Positions 55,116-64,000 of a stretch of 64,000 nt of DNA are shown here, one piece after another. The notes beneath the pieces are model-generated. The model worked only from the letters and a program-made list of their open reading frames with translations, ran no database searches and was not told where the DNA came from. How positions within the stretch are numbered: the stretch's first letter is position 1; each line of letters starts with the position of its first letter. Both the position numbers and the translations under genes were made by a program. Origin of the DNA: Thauera carbonicopians (GTDB lineage Bacteria; Pseudomonadota; Gammaproteobacteria; Burkholderiales; Rhodocyclaceae); the NCBI RefSeq assembly GCF_025699485.1, contig NZ_JANUXN010000006.1:1-64000 (forward strand). Direction: 5' to 3'.

Positions 55116-56861
55116 TCAGGGGAGCTGCGGTTTGGTCCGCTTCGCGCCCCGCCGTGACAGCTTGCGCCAGATCCAGCCGCCCGGCAGGTCTTCGCCGCTC
55201 AGCAGCCAGGCGAGCGTGTGCTCGTAGGCGATGTTGAGCGCAAAGGCATCGCGGGCGCGGCGCCTGCCGGCCAGCAGCAGCTCGTCTCCAGGCCTGAGCG
55301 CGGTGTCGGGTGGCGGCATCAGCAGATGGTCGTCGTCGTCGCGTTCGAGATAGAGCACTTCGCAGTCCAGCCGGGCGCCGGGTTCGGTCGCAGAGCGCAG
55401 CACCTGATCGAGTGTGATGGTTTCGCCGCGCATCAGGCGCTGCTGCAGGGCAGGGGCACGGCTCAGGTTGACGCGTTCGCTCCAGACTTCCGGCACTTTC
55501 CAGCCGAAGCGCCCGGTCAGGCGTTCTAGCTGTTCGGCACACCAGCCGTCGCCGTGGCCCTGGATGTCGCGCAGGAAAGGTTCGAGCAGCGGCGTGGCGA
55601 GAATGGCGAGGCATTCGTGGGCGATGATCTCGCTCGGCACCACGGTGATGTCCGATTCGAAGGTGTCGAACAGCACCTGGTTCTCCTGGAGGTTCTGGCG
55701 CAGGATCACGAACAGTTCGGGGTTCAGTTGCCGCGCGTTGACCGCGATCGCCAGGTTGTCGATATCCGAACTGGTGGCGACGACGATGCCGGTGGCCTGC
55801 TGCACGCCGGCTTCGAGCAGGGTTTCGGCGCCGGTGCCGTCGCCCTGTATCCAGCGATGCGCGCCATCCGGCGGTTCGCTGCGGTCGATGACCGTGACCG
55901 GCAGCGATTCGGCGTCCATCGCATCGACCATCCAGTGGCCGAAGCGGCCGTGCCCGCAGACGATCCAGGCGCCGCGCGGTGGGCTGCGATGGCGGTCGAC
56001 GGTGGTGCCGGGCAGGCCGGTCAGCCAGGCCAGCAGTTGCGAGGTGGCCGGCGCGTGCAGTGCGGTGGACAGTGTTTCGGAAAAGCGCTCGAAGGGGTTG
56101 ATGATGTGCCGCGTGCCGAAGGAGGCCATGTTGGCCGAGGTCGAGCGGTGTTCTGCGCGGCACAGCGCGGGCAGTTTCGGCGCCATCAGCCGGCTCGCGA
56201 TGGCGATGGCGAGGTTGGAGGCGTCGTCGTTGGTCAGCGCGATGACGCCGGCGCAGTGCGGATGGGTGAGACCCGCGTCGCGCAGCACTTCGGGGTTGGA
56301 GGCGTCGGCGCAGAGCGCAGGCACGTCGGCCGAAAAGCTGCGCAGGCCGATTTCGCCGACCCGGGTCTCGTCGATTTCGACCACGACCGCGCGCAGCCTC
56401 ATGCGGTCGAGCGCCTTGCAGATCAGGCGGCCGGTCTCGCCGTAGCCGCAGACGATGTAGAAGGGCTCGCGCAGGCGGCGCACTGCGCGCACGAAGCGCT
56501 GGGCGGCGATCGCCTGCTGCAGGCTGCGGTCCGACAGCACCGCGAACAGCGTGCCGAGCGTGTAGGCCCAGCCGATCACCGACATGTAGATGCAGGCCAT
56601 CACCCACAGCCGCTGCTGCTCGGAGAAGCTGTGCGGGACTTCGCCGAAACCGATGGTGGTCGCGGTGTAGCTCATGAAGTACAGCGCGTGGAAGAAGCTC
56701 AGGTAGGTGGCCTGGCCGTCTTCGCCGACGCCAGGCATCAGCGTGAGGCCGAGCACCGACACCGCCATGATGACGATCAGCAGGATCAGCGGCGCACGCA
56801 GCCGCCGCAGGATCAGGAAGAAGATGCCGTGGTGCCGCGCCAGCGGCTGCACGTCTTTCAT
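55116..56861 (-). CDS. Potassium channel with two RCK/TrkA-N domains
   Basis: 581 residues. Two helices flank a pore with the selectivity filter TTIGFGEV (near residue 70). Two cytoplasmic Rossmann domains follow: VCGYGETGRLI and VCGHGRFGHWM, plus a C-terminal RCK_C part. NAD(H) or nucleotide gating is expected. It forms one minus-strand group with DUF6394 and YchJ. Confidence 0.85.
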   Translation of the reverse strand: MKDVQPLARHHGIFFLILRRLRAPLILLIVIMAVSVLGLTLMPGVGEDGQATYLSFFHALYFMSYTATTIGFGEVPHSFSEQQRLWVMACIYMSVIGWAYTLGTLFAVLSDRSLQQAIAAQRFVRAVRRLREPFYIVCGYGETGRLICKALDRMRLRAVVVEIDETRVGEIGLRSFSADVPALCADASNPEVLRDAGLTHPHCAGVIALTNDDASNLAIAIASRLMAPKLPALCRAEHRSTSANMASFGTRHIINPFERFSETLSTALHAPATSQLLAWLTGLPGTTVDRHRSPPRGAWIVCGHGRFGHWMVDAMDAESLPVTVIDRSEPPDGAHRWIQGDGTGAETLLEAGVQQATGIVVATSSDIDNLAIAVNARQLNPELFVILRQNLQENQVLFDTFESDITVVPSEIIAHECLAILATPLLEPFLRDIQGHGDGWCAEQLERLTGRFGWKVPEVWSERVNLSRAPALQQRLMRGETITLDQVLRSATEPGARLDCEVLYLERDDDDHLLMPPPDTALRPGDELLLAGRRRARDAFALNIAYEHTLAWLLSGEDLPGGWIWRKLSRRGAKRTKPQLP

Positions 56862-56870
56862 CGCACCGGA

Positions 56871-57254
56871 TCAGCGCCGCTGCATGATCGTTTCGGCGAT
56901 CAGGATCACCACCGAAACGAGGTTGGCGAGCAGCGCGCCGCCCGACAGCGACACCACGTTGGCGGTGGCTGCCGCGGTGAGGCCGGCGCCGGACACATGC
57001 ACGGCATAGCCCCACACCATCGCCGCGGCGATCAACTGCAGGTCGGCCACCAGGCTGGTGGCGAGATGCACGGCGCCGATCTGGGTGCGGTCGCCGAACT
57101 TGAGCACCGTCGCGATCAGGCTCACCACCAGCGCGGCGAAGAGTTCATAGACGTCGTGATGCGCGGGGTTGTCGACTTCGCCGACGAAGAAGCCGAAGTT
57201 GAGCGTCGCGGCGAGCAGGATGAAGAAGCCGAAGATGACTTTCTCGAGGTTCAT
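56871..57254 (-). CDS. DUF6394 membrane protein
   Basis: 127 residues with four helices (LEKVIFGFFILLAATLNFGF, the AALVVSLIATVLKFG region, LIAAAMVWGYAVHV, LANLVSVVILIAETI). I recognise it as the family that follows K+ channel genes of this type. It sits nine bases upstream of the channel gene and overlaps YchJ's stop by four bases. Confidence 0.75.
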   Translation of the reverse strand: MNLEKVIFGFFILLAATLNFGFFVGEVDNPAHHDVYELFAALVVSLIATVLKFGDRTQIGAVHLATSLVADLQLIAAAMVWGYAVHVSGAGLTAAATANVVSLSGGALLANLVSVVILIAETIMQRR

Positions 57255-57664
57255 TGCCGTGCTTCTCCTTCGGCAGTGCCGCCGTCGATGTCGCCATCGA
57301 CGTAGTACCAGAGGCCGTCTTCGCGGACGAAGCGGCTGTTTTCGTGCAGGCGCCGGGCGCGGCCACCGACGCGGTAGCGGGCGAGGAACTCGACCTGCGC
57401 GTTGTTGCCGTCGGGCTGGCTGCGGGACAGGATCTTCAGGCCGATCCATTTGGGGGGCGGATCTTCATCGAGGTCGAGCGTGACCGGGCGGGTGCTGCCG
57501 TGCCAGGTGCGCAGCAGATAGGCGGCATCGCGCCGGGTGAAGGCGGTGTAGCGCGAACGCATCAGGGCTTCGGCGCTGGTGGCGGCGCTTTCGCCGGCGA
57601 GCAGCGGGCCGCAGCAGCGTGCGAAAGGCTGGCCCGATTCACAGGGGCAGGGCGTCGTTTTCAT
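57251..57664 (-). CDS. YchJ-family SEC-C protein
   Basis: 137 residues. An N-terminal SEC-C motif, TPCPCESGQPFARCCGP, precedes the YchJ domain (ALMRSRYTAFTRRDAAYL, then TWHGSTRP). YchJ may help SecA or stress-damaged proteins, but this is not shown. It starts a three-gene group with DUF6394 and the channel. Confidence 0.87.
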   Translation of the reverse strand: MKTTPCPCESGQPFARCCGPLLAGESAATSAEALMRSRYTAFTRRDAAYLLRTWHGSTRPVTLDLDEDPPPKWIGLKILSRSQPDGNNAQVEFLARYRVGGRARRLHENSRFVREDGLWYYVDGDIDGGTAEGEARQ

Positions 57665-57797
57665 CGGCTCGGGATGCTATACCTCATTCAAGGCCGCCAT
57701 TCTGCTCCAAGGTGCCGGCAGGGAGTAGAATTGCGGCGCCTTTCATGCGGATACGATGTCTTTCTGTTGCGGTGCACCGCCAGTCTTATAAAAGACA

Positions 57798-57849
57798 TAT
57801 AATCCGTCCCGATCCGCGCGGGTGATCCTCGCGCGGGGCCCCGATCACC
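57798..57849 (+). promoter_or_regulatory. acnB -10 element and structured 5' leader
   Basis: TATAAT at 57798-57803 is a perfect -10; no convincing -35 lies at 16-18 bases. In the leader, GGTGATC (57821-57827) pairs with GATCACC (57843-57849). A CGCGCG/CGCGCG option competes with it. The leader could respond to iron or RNA-binding proteins, but no known element fits. Confidence 0.4.
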
Positions 57850-57873
57850 GCCACGAAAAGTGAGGAACTCACC

Positions 57874-60471
57874 GTGCTTGAAGCCTACCGTGCCCATGTC
57901 GCCGAACGCGCCGCTCTCGGTATCCCCCCGCTGCCGCTGAACAAGCAGCAGGTCACCGAACTGGTCGCCCTGCTCAAGAATCCCCCCGCCGGCGAGGAAG
58001 ACTTCCTCGTCGAGCTGCTGACCTATCGTGTGCCGGCCGGCGTGGATGACGCCGCCAAGGTCAAGGCCGAGTTCCTGGCCAAGGTCGCCAAGGGCGAAGA
58101 GGCCTGTGGCCTGGTGTCGCGCGCCAAGGCCACGGAACTGCTCGGCACCATGCTGGGCGGCTTCAACATCAAGCCGATGATTGACCTGCTGGGCGACGCC
58201 GAAGTCGGCGCGGTCGCGGCCGAGGGCCTGAAGAAGACCCTGCTGATGTTCGACTACTTCCACGACGTCAAGGAACTGGCCGAGCAGGGCAACGCCAACG
58301 CCAAGGCCGTGATGCAGTCCTGGGCCGACGCCGAGTGGTTCACCAGCCGCCCGGAAGTCCCCGCCTCGCAGAAGCTGACGGTGTTCAAGGTCACCGGCGA
58401 AACCAACACCGACGACCTGTCGCCGGCACCGGACGCCTGGTCGCGCCCCGACATCCCGCTGCACGCGCTGGCGATGCTGAAGAACCCGCGCCCGGGCATC
58501 GAGCCGGAAGAAGCCGGCGTGCGCGGCCCGGTCAAGTTCCTCGAAGAGCTGAAGGCCAAGGGCAACCTGGTCGCCTACGTCGGCGACGTGGTCGGCACCG
58601 GCTCCTCGCGCAAATCCGCCACCAACTCGGTGCTGTGGTTCACCGGCGAGGACATCCCCTTTGTGCCGAACAAGCGCTTCGGCGGCGTCTGCCTCGGCTC
58701 CAAGATCGCGCCGATCTTCTTCAACACCATGGAAGACGCCGGTGCGCTGCCGATCGAGATCGACGCCGGCCAGATGGACATGGGCGACGAGATCGAGCTG
58801 AAGGTCGACCAGGCCAGCGGCAAGGTCACCGCGCTGAAGAACGGTGCCGTGATCGCCGAATCGCAGCTCAAGACCCTGGTGATCCTCGACGAAGTGCGCG
58901 CCGGCGGCCGCATTCCGCTGATCATCGGCCGCGGCCTGACCACCAAGGCGCGTGAAGCGCTGGGCCTGCCGCCGTCGACGCTGTTCCGCCTGCCGCAGGC
59001 GCCCGCCGACAGCGGCAAGGGCTTCTCGCTGGCGCAGAAGATGGTCGGCCGCGCCTGCGGCCTGCCGGAAGGCCAGGGCATCCGCCCGGGCACCTACTGC
59101 GAACCCAAGATGACCACCGTCGGCTCGCAGGACACCACCGGCCCGATGACCCGCGACGAACTGAAGGATCTCGCCTGCCTCGGCTTCTCCGCCGACCTGG
59201 TGATGCAGTCCTTCTGCCACACCGCCGCCTATCCGAAGCTGGTCGACGTCAAGATGCACCGCGAACTGCCGAGCTTCATCAGCACCCGCGGCGGCGTCAG
59301 CCTGCGTCCGGGCGACGGCGTGATCCACTCCTGGCTCAACCGCCTGCTGCTGCCCGACACCGTCGGTACCGGCGGCGACTCGCACACCCGCTTCCCGATC
59401 GGCATCTCCTTCCCGGCCGGCTCCGGCCTGGTGGCTTTCGCGGCCGCCACCGGCGTGATGCCGCTGGACATGCCCGAATCGGTGCTGGTGCGCTTCAAGG
59501 GCACGCTGCAGCCGGGCGTCACGCTGCGCGACTTGGTCAATGCGATTCCGCTGTACGCGATCCGCCAGGGCCTGCTGACGGTCGAGAAGAAGGGCAAGAA
59601 GAACATCTTCTCCGGCCGCATCCTCGAAATCGAAGGTCTGCCCGACCTGAAGGTGGAACAGGCTTTTGAGCTCACCGACGCCTCGGCCGAGCGTTCGGCC
59701 GCCGGCTGCACGGTGCATCTGAACAAGGCGCCGATCGTCGAGTACATGAACTCGAACATCACGCTGATGAAGTGGATGATCGCCAACGGCTACGAAGATG
59801 CCCGCACCCTGAAGCGCCGCATCAAGGCGATGGAAGACTGGATCGCCAACGGCGAACTGCTGGCGGGCGATGCCGATGCCGAGTACGCCGCGGTCATCGA
59901 TATCGACCTGGCCGACATCAAGGAGCCGATCGTCGCCTGCCCGAACGACCCGGACGACGTCAAGTTCCTGTCCGAAGTCGCCGGCGACAAGATCGACGAA
60001 GTCTTCATCGGTTCGTGCATGACCAACATCGGCCACTTCCGCGCCGCCGGCAAGGTGCTGGACGGCAAGACCGACATCCCGACCCGCCTGTGGATCGCGC
60101 CGCCGACCAAGATGGACGCGATGATCCTCAACGAGGAAGGCTATTACGGCGTGCTCGGCAAGTCCGGCGCCCGCATGGAGATGCCGGGCTGCTCGCTGTG
60201 CATGGGCAACCAGGCGCAGATCCGCAAGGGCAGCACCGCGATGTCGACCTCGACGCGCAACTTCCCCAACCGCCTCGGTATCGACACCCGCGTCTATCTG
60301 GGGTCGGCCGAACTGGCTGCGGTGTGCGCGCTGATGGGCAAGATCCCGACCGTGCAGGAGTACACGGCGCAGGTCGAGATCGTCAATCAGAAGGCCGGCG
60401 ACATCTACCGCTACATGAACTTCGACCAGATCGAAGAATTCCGCGCGGTGGCGGATACCGTCGAGGTGTAA
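57874..60471 (+). CDS. acnB: Aconitate hydratase B
   Basis: An 865-residue [4Fe-4S] enzyme that interconverts citrate and isocitrate. The cluster ligands are in [13 protein letters not shown] and [13 protein letters not shown]. The HEAT-like N-terminal domain of AcnB (residues 1-160) is present, unlike AcnA. It starts at GTG 57874 with GAGGAAC seven bases before. A 14-bp hairpin with a T-rich tail ends it. Confidence 0.97.
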   Translation: MLEAYRAHVAERAALGIPPLPLNKQQVTELVALLKNPPAGEEDFLVELLTYRVPAGVDDAAKVKAEFLAKVAKGEEACGLVSRAKATELLGTMLGGFNIKPMIDLLGDAEVGAVAAEGLKKTLLMFDYFHDVKELAEQGNANAKAVMQSWADAEWFTSRPEVPASQKLTVFKVTGETNTDDLSPAPDAWSRPDIPLHALAMLKNPRPGIEPEEAGVRGPVKFLEELKAKGNLVAYVGDVVGTGSSRKSATNSVLWFTGEDIPFVPNKRFGGVCLGSKIAPIFFNTMEDAGALPIEIDAGQMDMGDEIELKVDQASGKVTALKNGAVIAESQLKTLVILDEVRAGGRIPLIIGRGLTTKAREALGLPPSTLFRLPQAPADSGKGFSLAQKMVGRACGLPEGQGIRPGTYCEPKMTTVGSQDTTGPMTRDELKDLACLGFSADLVMQSFCHTAAYPKLVDVKMHRELPSFISTRGGVSLRPGDGVIHSWLNRLLLPDTVGTGGDSHTRFPIGISFPAGSGLVAFAAATGVMPLDMPESVLVRFKGTLQPGVTLRDLVNAIPLYAIRQGLLTVEKKGKKNIFSGRILEIEGLPDLKVEQAFELTDASAERSAAGCTVHLNKAPIVEYMNSNITLMKWMIANGYEDARTLKRRIKAMEDWIANGELLAGDADAEYAAVIDIDLADIKEPIVACPNDPDDVKFLSEVAGDKIDEVFIGSCMTNIGHFRAAGKVLDGKTDIPTRLWIAPPTKMDAMILNEEGYYGVLGKSGARMEMPGCSLCMGNQAQIRKGSTAMSTSTRNFPNRLGIDTRVYLGSAELAAVCALMGKIPTVQEYTAQVEIVNQKAGDIYRYMNFDQIEEFRAVADTVEV

Positions 60472-60522
60472 GCAAGATGGGAAGGGCGGATCGTTGAATC
60501 ATCGGTCTGCTCGCTCATATAG

Positions 60523-60559
60523 AAACGGCCCTGCCAGCGATGGCAGGGCCGTTTGTTTT
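60523..60559 (+). terminator. acnB terminator
   Basis: AAACGGCCCTGCCA (60523-60536), loop GCGA, then TGGCAGGGCCGTTT (60541-60554): a perfect 14-bp stem followed by GTTTT. It works for acnB (plus) and, by symmetry, could also help end the minus-strand hydrolase. Confidence 0.9.
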
Positions 60560-60604
60560 CAGGGAGGCGAGTTGGCTGCTGCGTCTGCCCAGTTCCTTGC
60601 TCGT

Positions 60605-61588
60605 TTATTGGGGTGTGGCGTTGAACTCCAGCGGCACCCACTCATAAGCCTCCCCCTCGGCGCGCACATGGCCGATGCCGGGGAAGGGCAGGTGCATGCC
60701 GCCGACCAGCAGCTTTTCCTTCGCCGAGCGGGCGAAGATCTGCTTGCGTGTCGCCACTGCCGCTTCGCTGTCCACGTCGAATTCGATCGAGACTTCGGGC
60801 TGGGCGAACTGCACCGCGTGGTTATGCACGATGTCGCCCCAGATCAGCAGCTTGCGTTCGCCGCTGCCGACCAGGTAGCCGCTATGGCCCGGCGTATGGC
60901 CGGAGGCGGCGACGCTGGCGATGTCGGGCACGATGTCCCGGTCGGTGCTGAAAGTCTTCCACTGGCCGGCGGCGCGGTAGGGTGAGGAGGCATCGCGGGC
61001 CATCTTGAAGAAGGGCTGGACCTCCTGCGCTGCCTTGGCAGCGACTTCGTCGTTGAGCCAGAAGTCGTTGTCGGCCTGGGCCGACCAGATCTCGGCGTTG
61101 GCGAACACCGCCTTGCCGTCGGCGTCGATGAGGCCGTTCATGTGGTCGCCGTGCAGATGGGTCAGCAGCACGACATCGACCTGGGCGGGATCGTAGCCGG
61201 CGGCGCGCAGATTGCTGGCGACGTGGCCGAGCGAGGGGCCGAACAGGTGGGCGGCACCGGCATCGACCAGCACCAGCTTGTCGCCGGTGTTGATCAGGTA
61301 GGCGTTGACGGCGGTCTGCACTTTCGGCACCTGCAGGAAGTGGCGGGCGAGCAGGCGGTCACGGTCTTCGTCGCGCAGGTTCTTCAGCAGCCCGGTGTCG
61401 ATCTCGATGGCACCGTCGTACAGCGCGGTGACTTCGATGTCGCCGAGCATCATCCGGTAGTAGCCGGGCACCTGGGTCTGGAGCTGCGGCGCGGCTGCGG
61501 TGGCGAAGCCGGCGCCGGCGGCGATCAGCACTGCGGCGGCGCAGTGCAGCAGCGGGCGCATCAGGCGGGATGGGGCGTTCTTCTGCAT
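60605..61588 (-). CDS. MBL-fold metallohydrolase, periplasmic
   Basis: 327 residues with a signal peptide (AAGAGFATAA). Zinc ligands are in LLTHLHGDHMNG, the SGHTPGHSGY motif and IWGDIVHNHAV. It resembles quorum-quenching lactonases and other MBL-fold esterases. The substrate is unknown. The start is ATG 61588. Confidence 0.85.
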   Translation of the reverse strand: MQKNAPSRLMRPLLHCAAAVLIAAGAGFATAAAPQLQTQVPGYYRMMLGDIEVTALYDGAIEIDTGLLKNLRDEDRDRLLARHFLQVPKVQTAVNAYLINTGDKLVLVDAGAAHLFGPSLGHVASNLRAAGYDPAQVDVVLLTHLHGDHMNGLIDADGKAVFANAEIWSAQADNDFWLNDEVAAKAAQEVQPFFKMARDASSPYRAAGQWKTFSTDRDIVPDIASVAASGHTPGHSGYLVGSGERKLLIWGDIVHNHAVQFAQPEVSIEFDVDSEAAVATRKQIFARSAKEKLLVGGMHLPFPGIGHVRAEGEAYEWVPLEFNATPQ

Positions 61589-61652
61589 GGGATTCCTCGG
61601 TCGGGGTTCGAGCGCCGAGTATCCCATGAGCGTGCAAGCGCGCGGCGCCCGT

Positions 61653-62660
61653 TCAGGCGCTGGCCGGTTCCCAGGCCTCGGCGAGGATCTCGAAGGAGCG
61701 GCAGCGGGCGGCGTGATCGAAGATCTGCGCGGTGACGATCAACTCGTCGGCGCCGGTTTCGGCAATCAGTCGTTCCAGGCCGCGGCGCACGGTGTCGGCA
61801 TTGCCGACGGCCGAGCAGGTGGTGGCCTCGTCGACGTATTGCCGTTCTGCCGGCGTCCAGCCCTGTTCCTCATCCAGCGCCGGTGGCTGCAGCAGGCCGC
61901 GATCGCCGCGGGCGATGCCGGCGAAGCGGTTGCGCAGCGAACTGAACAGCAGCCGGGCTTCGTCGTCGCTGTCGGCGGCGATGGCGTTGGCGCCGACCAT
62001 GACATAGGGGCGTTCGAGTGCCGCCGAGGGCCGGAAGCGGCTGCGGTACAGGTCCACCGCGCGCAGCAGGAAGCGCGGCGCGAAGTGCGAGGCGAAGGCG
62101 AAGGGCAGGCCGAGGTGGGCGGCCAGTTCGGCGCTGAAGAGGCTGGAGCCGAGCAGCCAGATCGGTACCTCCAGGCCGGCGCCGGGTACGGCCTGCACTT
62201 TCTGGCCGGGCTGGGCCGGCTTGAAGTAGCCCTGCAGTTCCAGCACGTCCTGCGGGAAAGTCTCGTCGCTGTTGCCCAGGTTGCGGCGCAGTGCGCGTGC
62301 CGTCGTCTGGTCGGTGCCGGGCGCACGGCCGAGGCCGAGGTCGATCCGGCCCGGGAACAGGGATTCCAGGGTGCCGAACTGTTCGGCGATCACCAGCGGG
62401 GCGTGGTTCGGCAGCATGATGCCGCCGGCACCGACCCGGATGCGCCGGGTGTGCGCGGCGACGTGGCCGATGACCACCGCGGTGGCGGCGCTGGCGATGC
62501 CTGCCATGTTGTGGTGCTCGGCGAGCCAGTAGCGGTTGTAGCCGCTGCGGTCGGCGAGCTGGGCGAGTTCGCGCGTGTTGCGCAGTGCGTCGGCGGTGGT
62601 GCTGCCGGACGTCACGGGGGCGAGGTCGAGGACCGAGAGCGGGATGGGGGAGCGGGACAT
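61653..62660 (-). CDS. LLM-class flavin-dependent oxidoreductase
   Basis: 335 residues of the luciferase-like family: [45 protein letters not shown] and a [20 protein letters not shown] loop typical of the YhbW/MsnO8 type. It should use F420 or reduced FMN; the substrate is unknown. It is divergent from the ATP-grasp gene, 46 bases away. Confidence 0.88.
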   Translation of the reverse strand: MSRSPIPLSVLDLAPVTSGSTTADALRNTRELAQLADRSGYNRYWLAEHHNMAGIASAATAVVIGHVAAHTRRIRVGAGGIMLPNHAPLVIAEQFGTLESLFPGRIDLGLGRAPGTDQTTARALRRNLGNSDETFPQDVLELQGYFKPAQPGQKVQAVPGAGLEVPIWLLGSSLFSAELAAHLGLPFAFASHFAPRFLLRAVDLYRSRFRPSAALERPYVMVGANAIAADSDDEARLLFSSLRNRFAGIARGDRGLLQPPALDEEQGWTPAERQYVDEATTCSAVGNADTVRRGLERLIAETGADELIVTAQIFDHAARCRSFEILAEAWEPASA

Positions 62661-62706
62661 GGGGCTGCTGCTAGAATCGCGGCCTTTCATTACGCCACAG
62701 CCGCCG

Positions 62707-63609
62707 ATGACTGCCAAGCCGATCGACGTCGTGATCCTGACCGAGGATCGTTACGTGCACCCCGACCCCGACGATTGGTACCAGGCACAGATTGCGCGCG
62801 AGGACGGCCTGGTGGCTGAAGCGCTGCAAGCGCAGGGCCTCAGCGTGGCGCGGCGTTCCTGGACCGATCCGGCGATGGACTGGCGCGTATGCGGCAGCCT
62901 GCTGTTCCGCACGACCTGGGATTATTTCGACCGCTTCGCCGAGTTCTCGCGCTGGCTGGACGCGGTGTCGGCGCAGACGCGCCTGTTCAACGACGCCGGC
63001 CTGATCCGCTGGAACGTCGACAAGCACTATCTGGCCGACCTGGCGGCGCGCGGCGTGGCGATCGCGCCGACGTGCTTCGTCGAGCGCGGCGAGGCGACCA
63101 CGCTGGCGTCGATCATGGCGGCGCAGGGCTGGGACGAGATCGTCTTCAAGCCGGCGGTGTCGGGCGCGGCGCGGCTGACCTACCGTGTGGATCGGGCTTC
63201 GCTGGCCGGGCACGAACCGGTCTTCACCCGCTGTGTGGCGCAGGAGGCGATGCTGGTGCAGCGCTTCGAGCCGGCCATCCTCGCCGACGGCGAGCTGTCG
63301 CTGATCGTGATCGGTGGCCGCTGCACCCATGCCATCCGCAAGACCGCACGGGCGGGGGATTTCCGCGTGCAGGACGATCATGGCGGCACCGTGCATGCGC
63401 ACCTGCCTTCCGCAGCCGAGCGCGCCTTTGCTGAAACCGCGGTCGCCGCCTGCCCGTCCCTGCCGCTGTATGCGCGGGTGGATTTCGTGCGCGATGGCGG
63501 CGGCTTCCGGCTGATGGAGCTCGAGATGATCGAACCCGAGCTGTTCTTCCGCTTCGATCCGCCGGCGGCAGAGGTACTGGCCGCGGCGCTGGCCGAAAAG
63601 CTGCGTTGA
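62707..63609 (+). CDS. ATP-grasp protein (RimK/glutathione-synthetase-like)
   Basis: A 300-residue ATP-grasp enzyme. Lysines and acidic residues for Mg-ATP occur in [22 protein letters not shown], the [10 protein letters not shown] strand and [14 protein letters not shown]. It would couple ATP to ligate an amino acid or peptide; the substrate is not predictable. Start ATG 62707. Confidence 0.8.
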   Translation: MTAKPIDVVILTEDRYVHPDPDDWYQAQIAREDGLVAEALQAQGLSVARRSWTDPAMDWRVCGSLLFRTTWDYFDRFAEFSRWLDAVSAQTRLFNDAGLIRWNVDKHYLADLAARGVAIAPTCFVERGEATTLASIMAAQGWDEIVFKPAVSGAARLTYRVDRASLAGHEPVFTRCVAQEAMLVQRFEPAILADGELSLIVIGGRCTHAIRKTARAGDFRVQDDHGGTVHAHLPSAAERAFAETAVAACPSLPLYARVDFVRDGGGFRLMELEMIEPELFFRFDPPAAEVLAAALAEKLR

Positions 63610-63717
63610 ATCAAGGCGCTTTTTGCATCGCAGCATCATGATGCCCGGCGAAATCCGCATGCGACGGACAGCGCTGCGGTTAGAATTGCAACATTTATCA
63701 GATTCCGGGGACTCGTG

Positions 63718-64000
63718 ATGATCCGACGCACGCTGCTGTTCGCTGCTCTGGCCTTGTCCATGCAGGGCGCAATGGCCAAGGACTGGGACAGCATCCGTTT
63801 TGCGACCGAGGGTGCTTATCCTCCGTTCAACACCGTGGACACCAGCGGTGCGGTGCAGGGTCTGGATGTGGATATCTCCAATGCGCTGTGCGAGGAGATG
63901 AAGGCGAGGTGTACCTGGGTGAAGCAGGAGTGGGACGGCATGATCCCGGCCCTGCTGAGCCGCAAGTTCGACGCCATCTCGGCCTCGATGTCGATCACCG
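63718..64000 (+). CDS. Basic amino-acid-binding ABC protein (partial, runs off window)
   Basis: 94 codons from ATG 63718. A signal peptide (RRTLLFAALALSMQGAMA) is followed by DWDSIRFATEGAYPPFN, the HisJ/ArgT signature, and LDVDISNALCEEMKARC. It would bind arginine, lysine or histidine for an ABC importer whose permease lies to the right. A TAGAAT -10 is seen at 63682-63687. Confidence 0.85.
   Translation, partial: MIRRTLLFAALALSMQGAMAKDWDSIRFATEGAYPPFNTVDTSGAVQGLDVDISNALCEEMKARCTWVKQEWDGMIPALLSRKFDAISASMSIT

Noticed and set aside
1-64000. tRNA or rRNA genes
   Set aside because: No cloverleaf with a GTTCGA-type arm and CCA-side pairing or rRNA signature was found by eye; a tRNAscan run would settle this.

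Overview
The window is a 64 kb stretch of GC-rich bacterial chromosome. It most probably comes from a betaproteobacterium of the Rhodocyclales type (Thauera/Azoarcus-like). This is an inference from the high GC content, the recJ-rpfE pairing, a CcoG-type oxidase assembly protein, a PEP-CTERM exoprotein, a single-permease LolC/LolD pair and an AcnB aconitase. No rRNA, tRNA or CRISPR array was seen.

Layout. Positions 1-917 are a decayed mobile-element edge: the start of a tyrosine recombinase running off the left end, a broken integron-integrase-like gene, three short GTAGACRGAA repeats and a dRS3-like hairpin. Positions 918-7323 carry an SMC-type ATPase (minus strand) and two further minus-strand genes whose sizes and order suggest the kleisin and KITE subunits of an MksBEF-like condensin. 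The set is split by a plus-strand pair, an FmdE-domain protein and a class I glutamine amidotransferase. Positions 7551-14835 are mostly housekeeping and metabolic genes: prfB with a programmed +1 frameshift, a MocR regulator, ccoG, an EamA exporter, a LysR regulator and an SDR enzyme.

Positions 15092-19599 are the most interesting part. Four tightly overlapping genes (DUF3348, a MotA/TolQ-like channel with a very long coiled-coil tail, an OmpA/MotB-like stator partner, DUF2894) match the layout I recall for a type III Zorya anti-phage system (ZorF-ZorA-ZorB-ZorG). Downstream come a TonB-C lipoprotein and three toxin-antitoxin modules (Phd/PIN, AbrB/PIN, Xre/RES), so 15-26 kb reads as a small defence and stability island around recJ-rpfE and a small EamA gene.

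Positions 26380-44467 hold a YgiQ radical SAM protein, a PEP-CTERM GDSL esterase, lolC-lolD, a chemoreceptor behind a near-perfect flagellar sigma-28 promoter, a DUF2062 protein, comEC, an alpha/beta hydrolase, rsgA, a small c-type cytochrome, an M48 protease, orn, an SRPBCC protein and an S9 peptidase. Positions 44474-47897 are an MFS transporter and a TonB-dependent siderophore receptor with a candidate Fur box upstream. Positions 48307-64000 carry an ArnT-like glycosyltransferase, rpmE, a dus / TrmB-like / UPF0149 / YkgJ operon, a second YkgJ-type protein, an Ap4A phosphorylase-like protein, an S4 protein, a K+ channel with two RCK domains, DUF6394, YchJ, acnB with a strong terminator, an MBL-fold hydrolase, an LLM flavin enzyme, an ATP-grasp enzyme and the start of an amino-acid-binding protein running off the right end.
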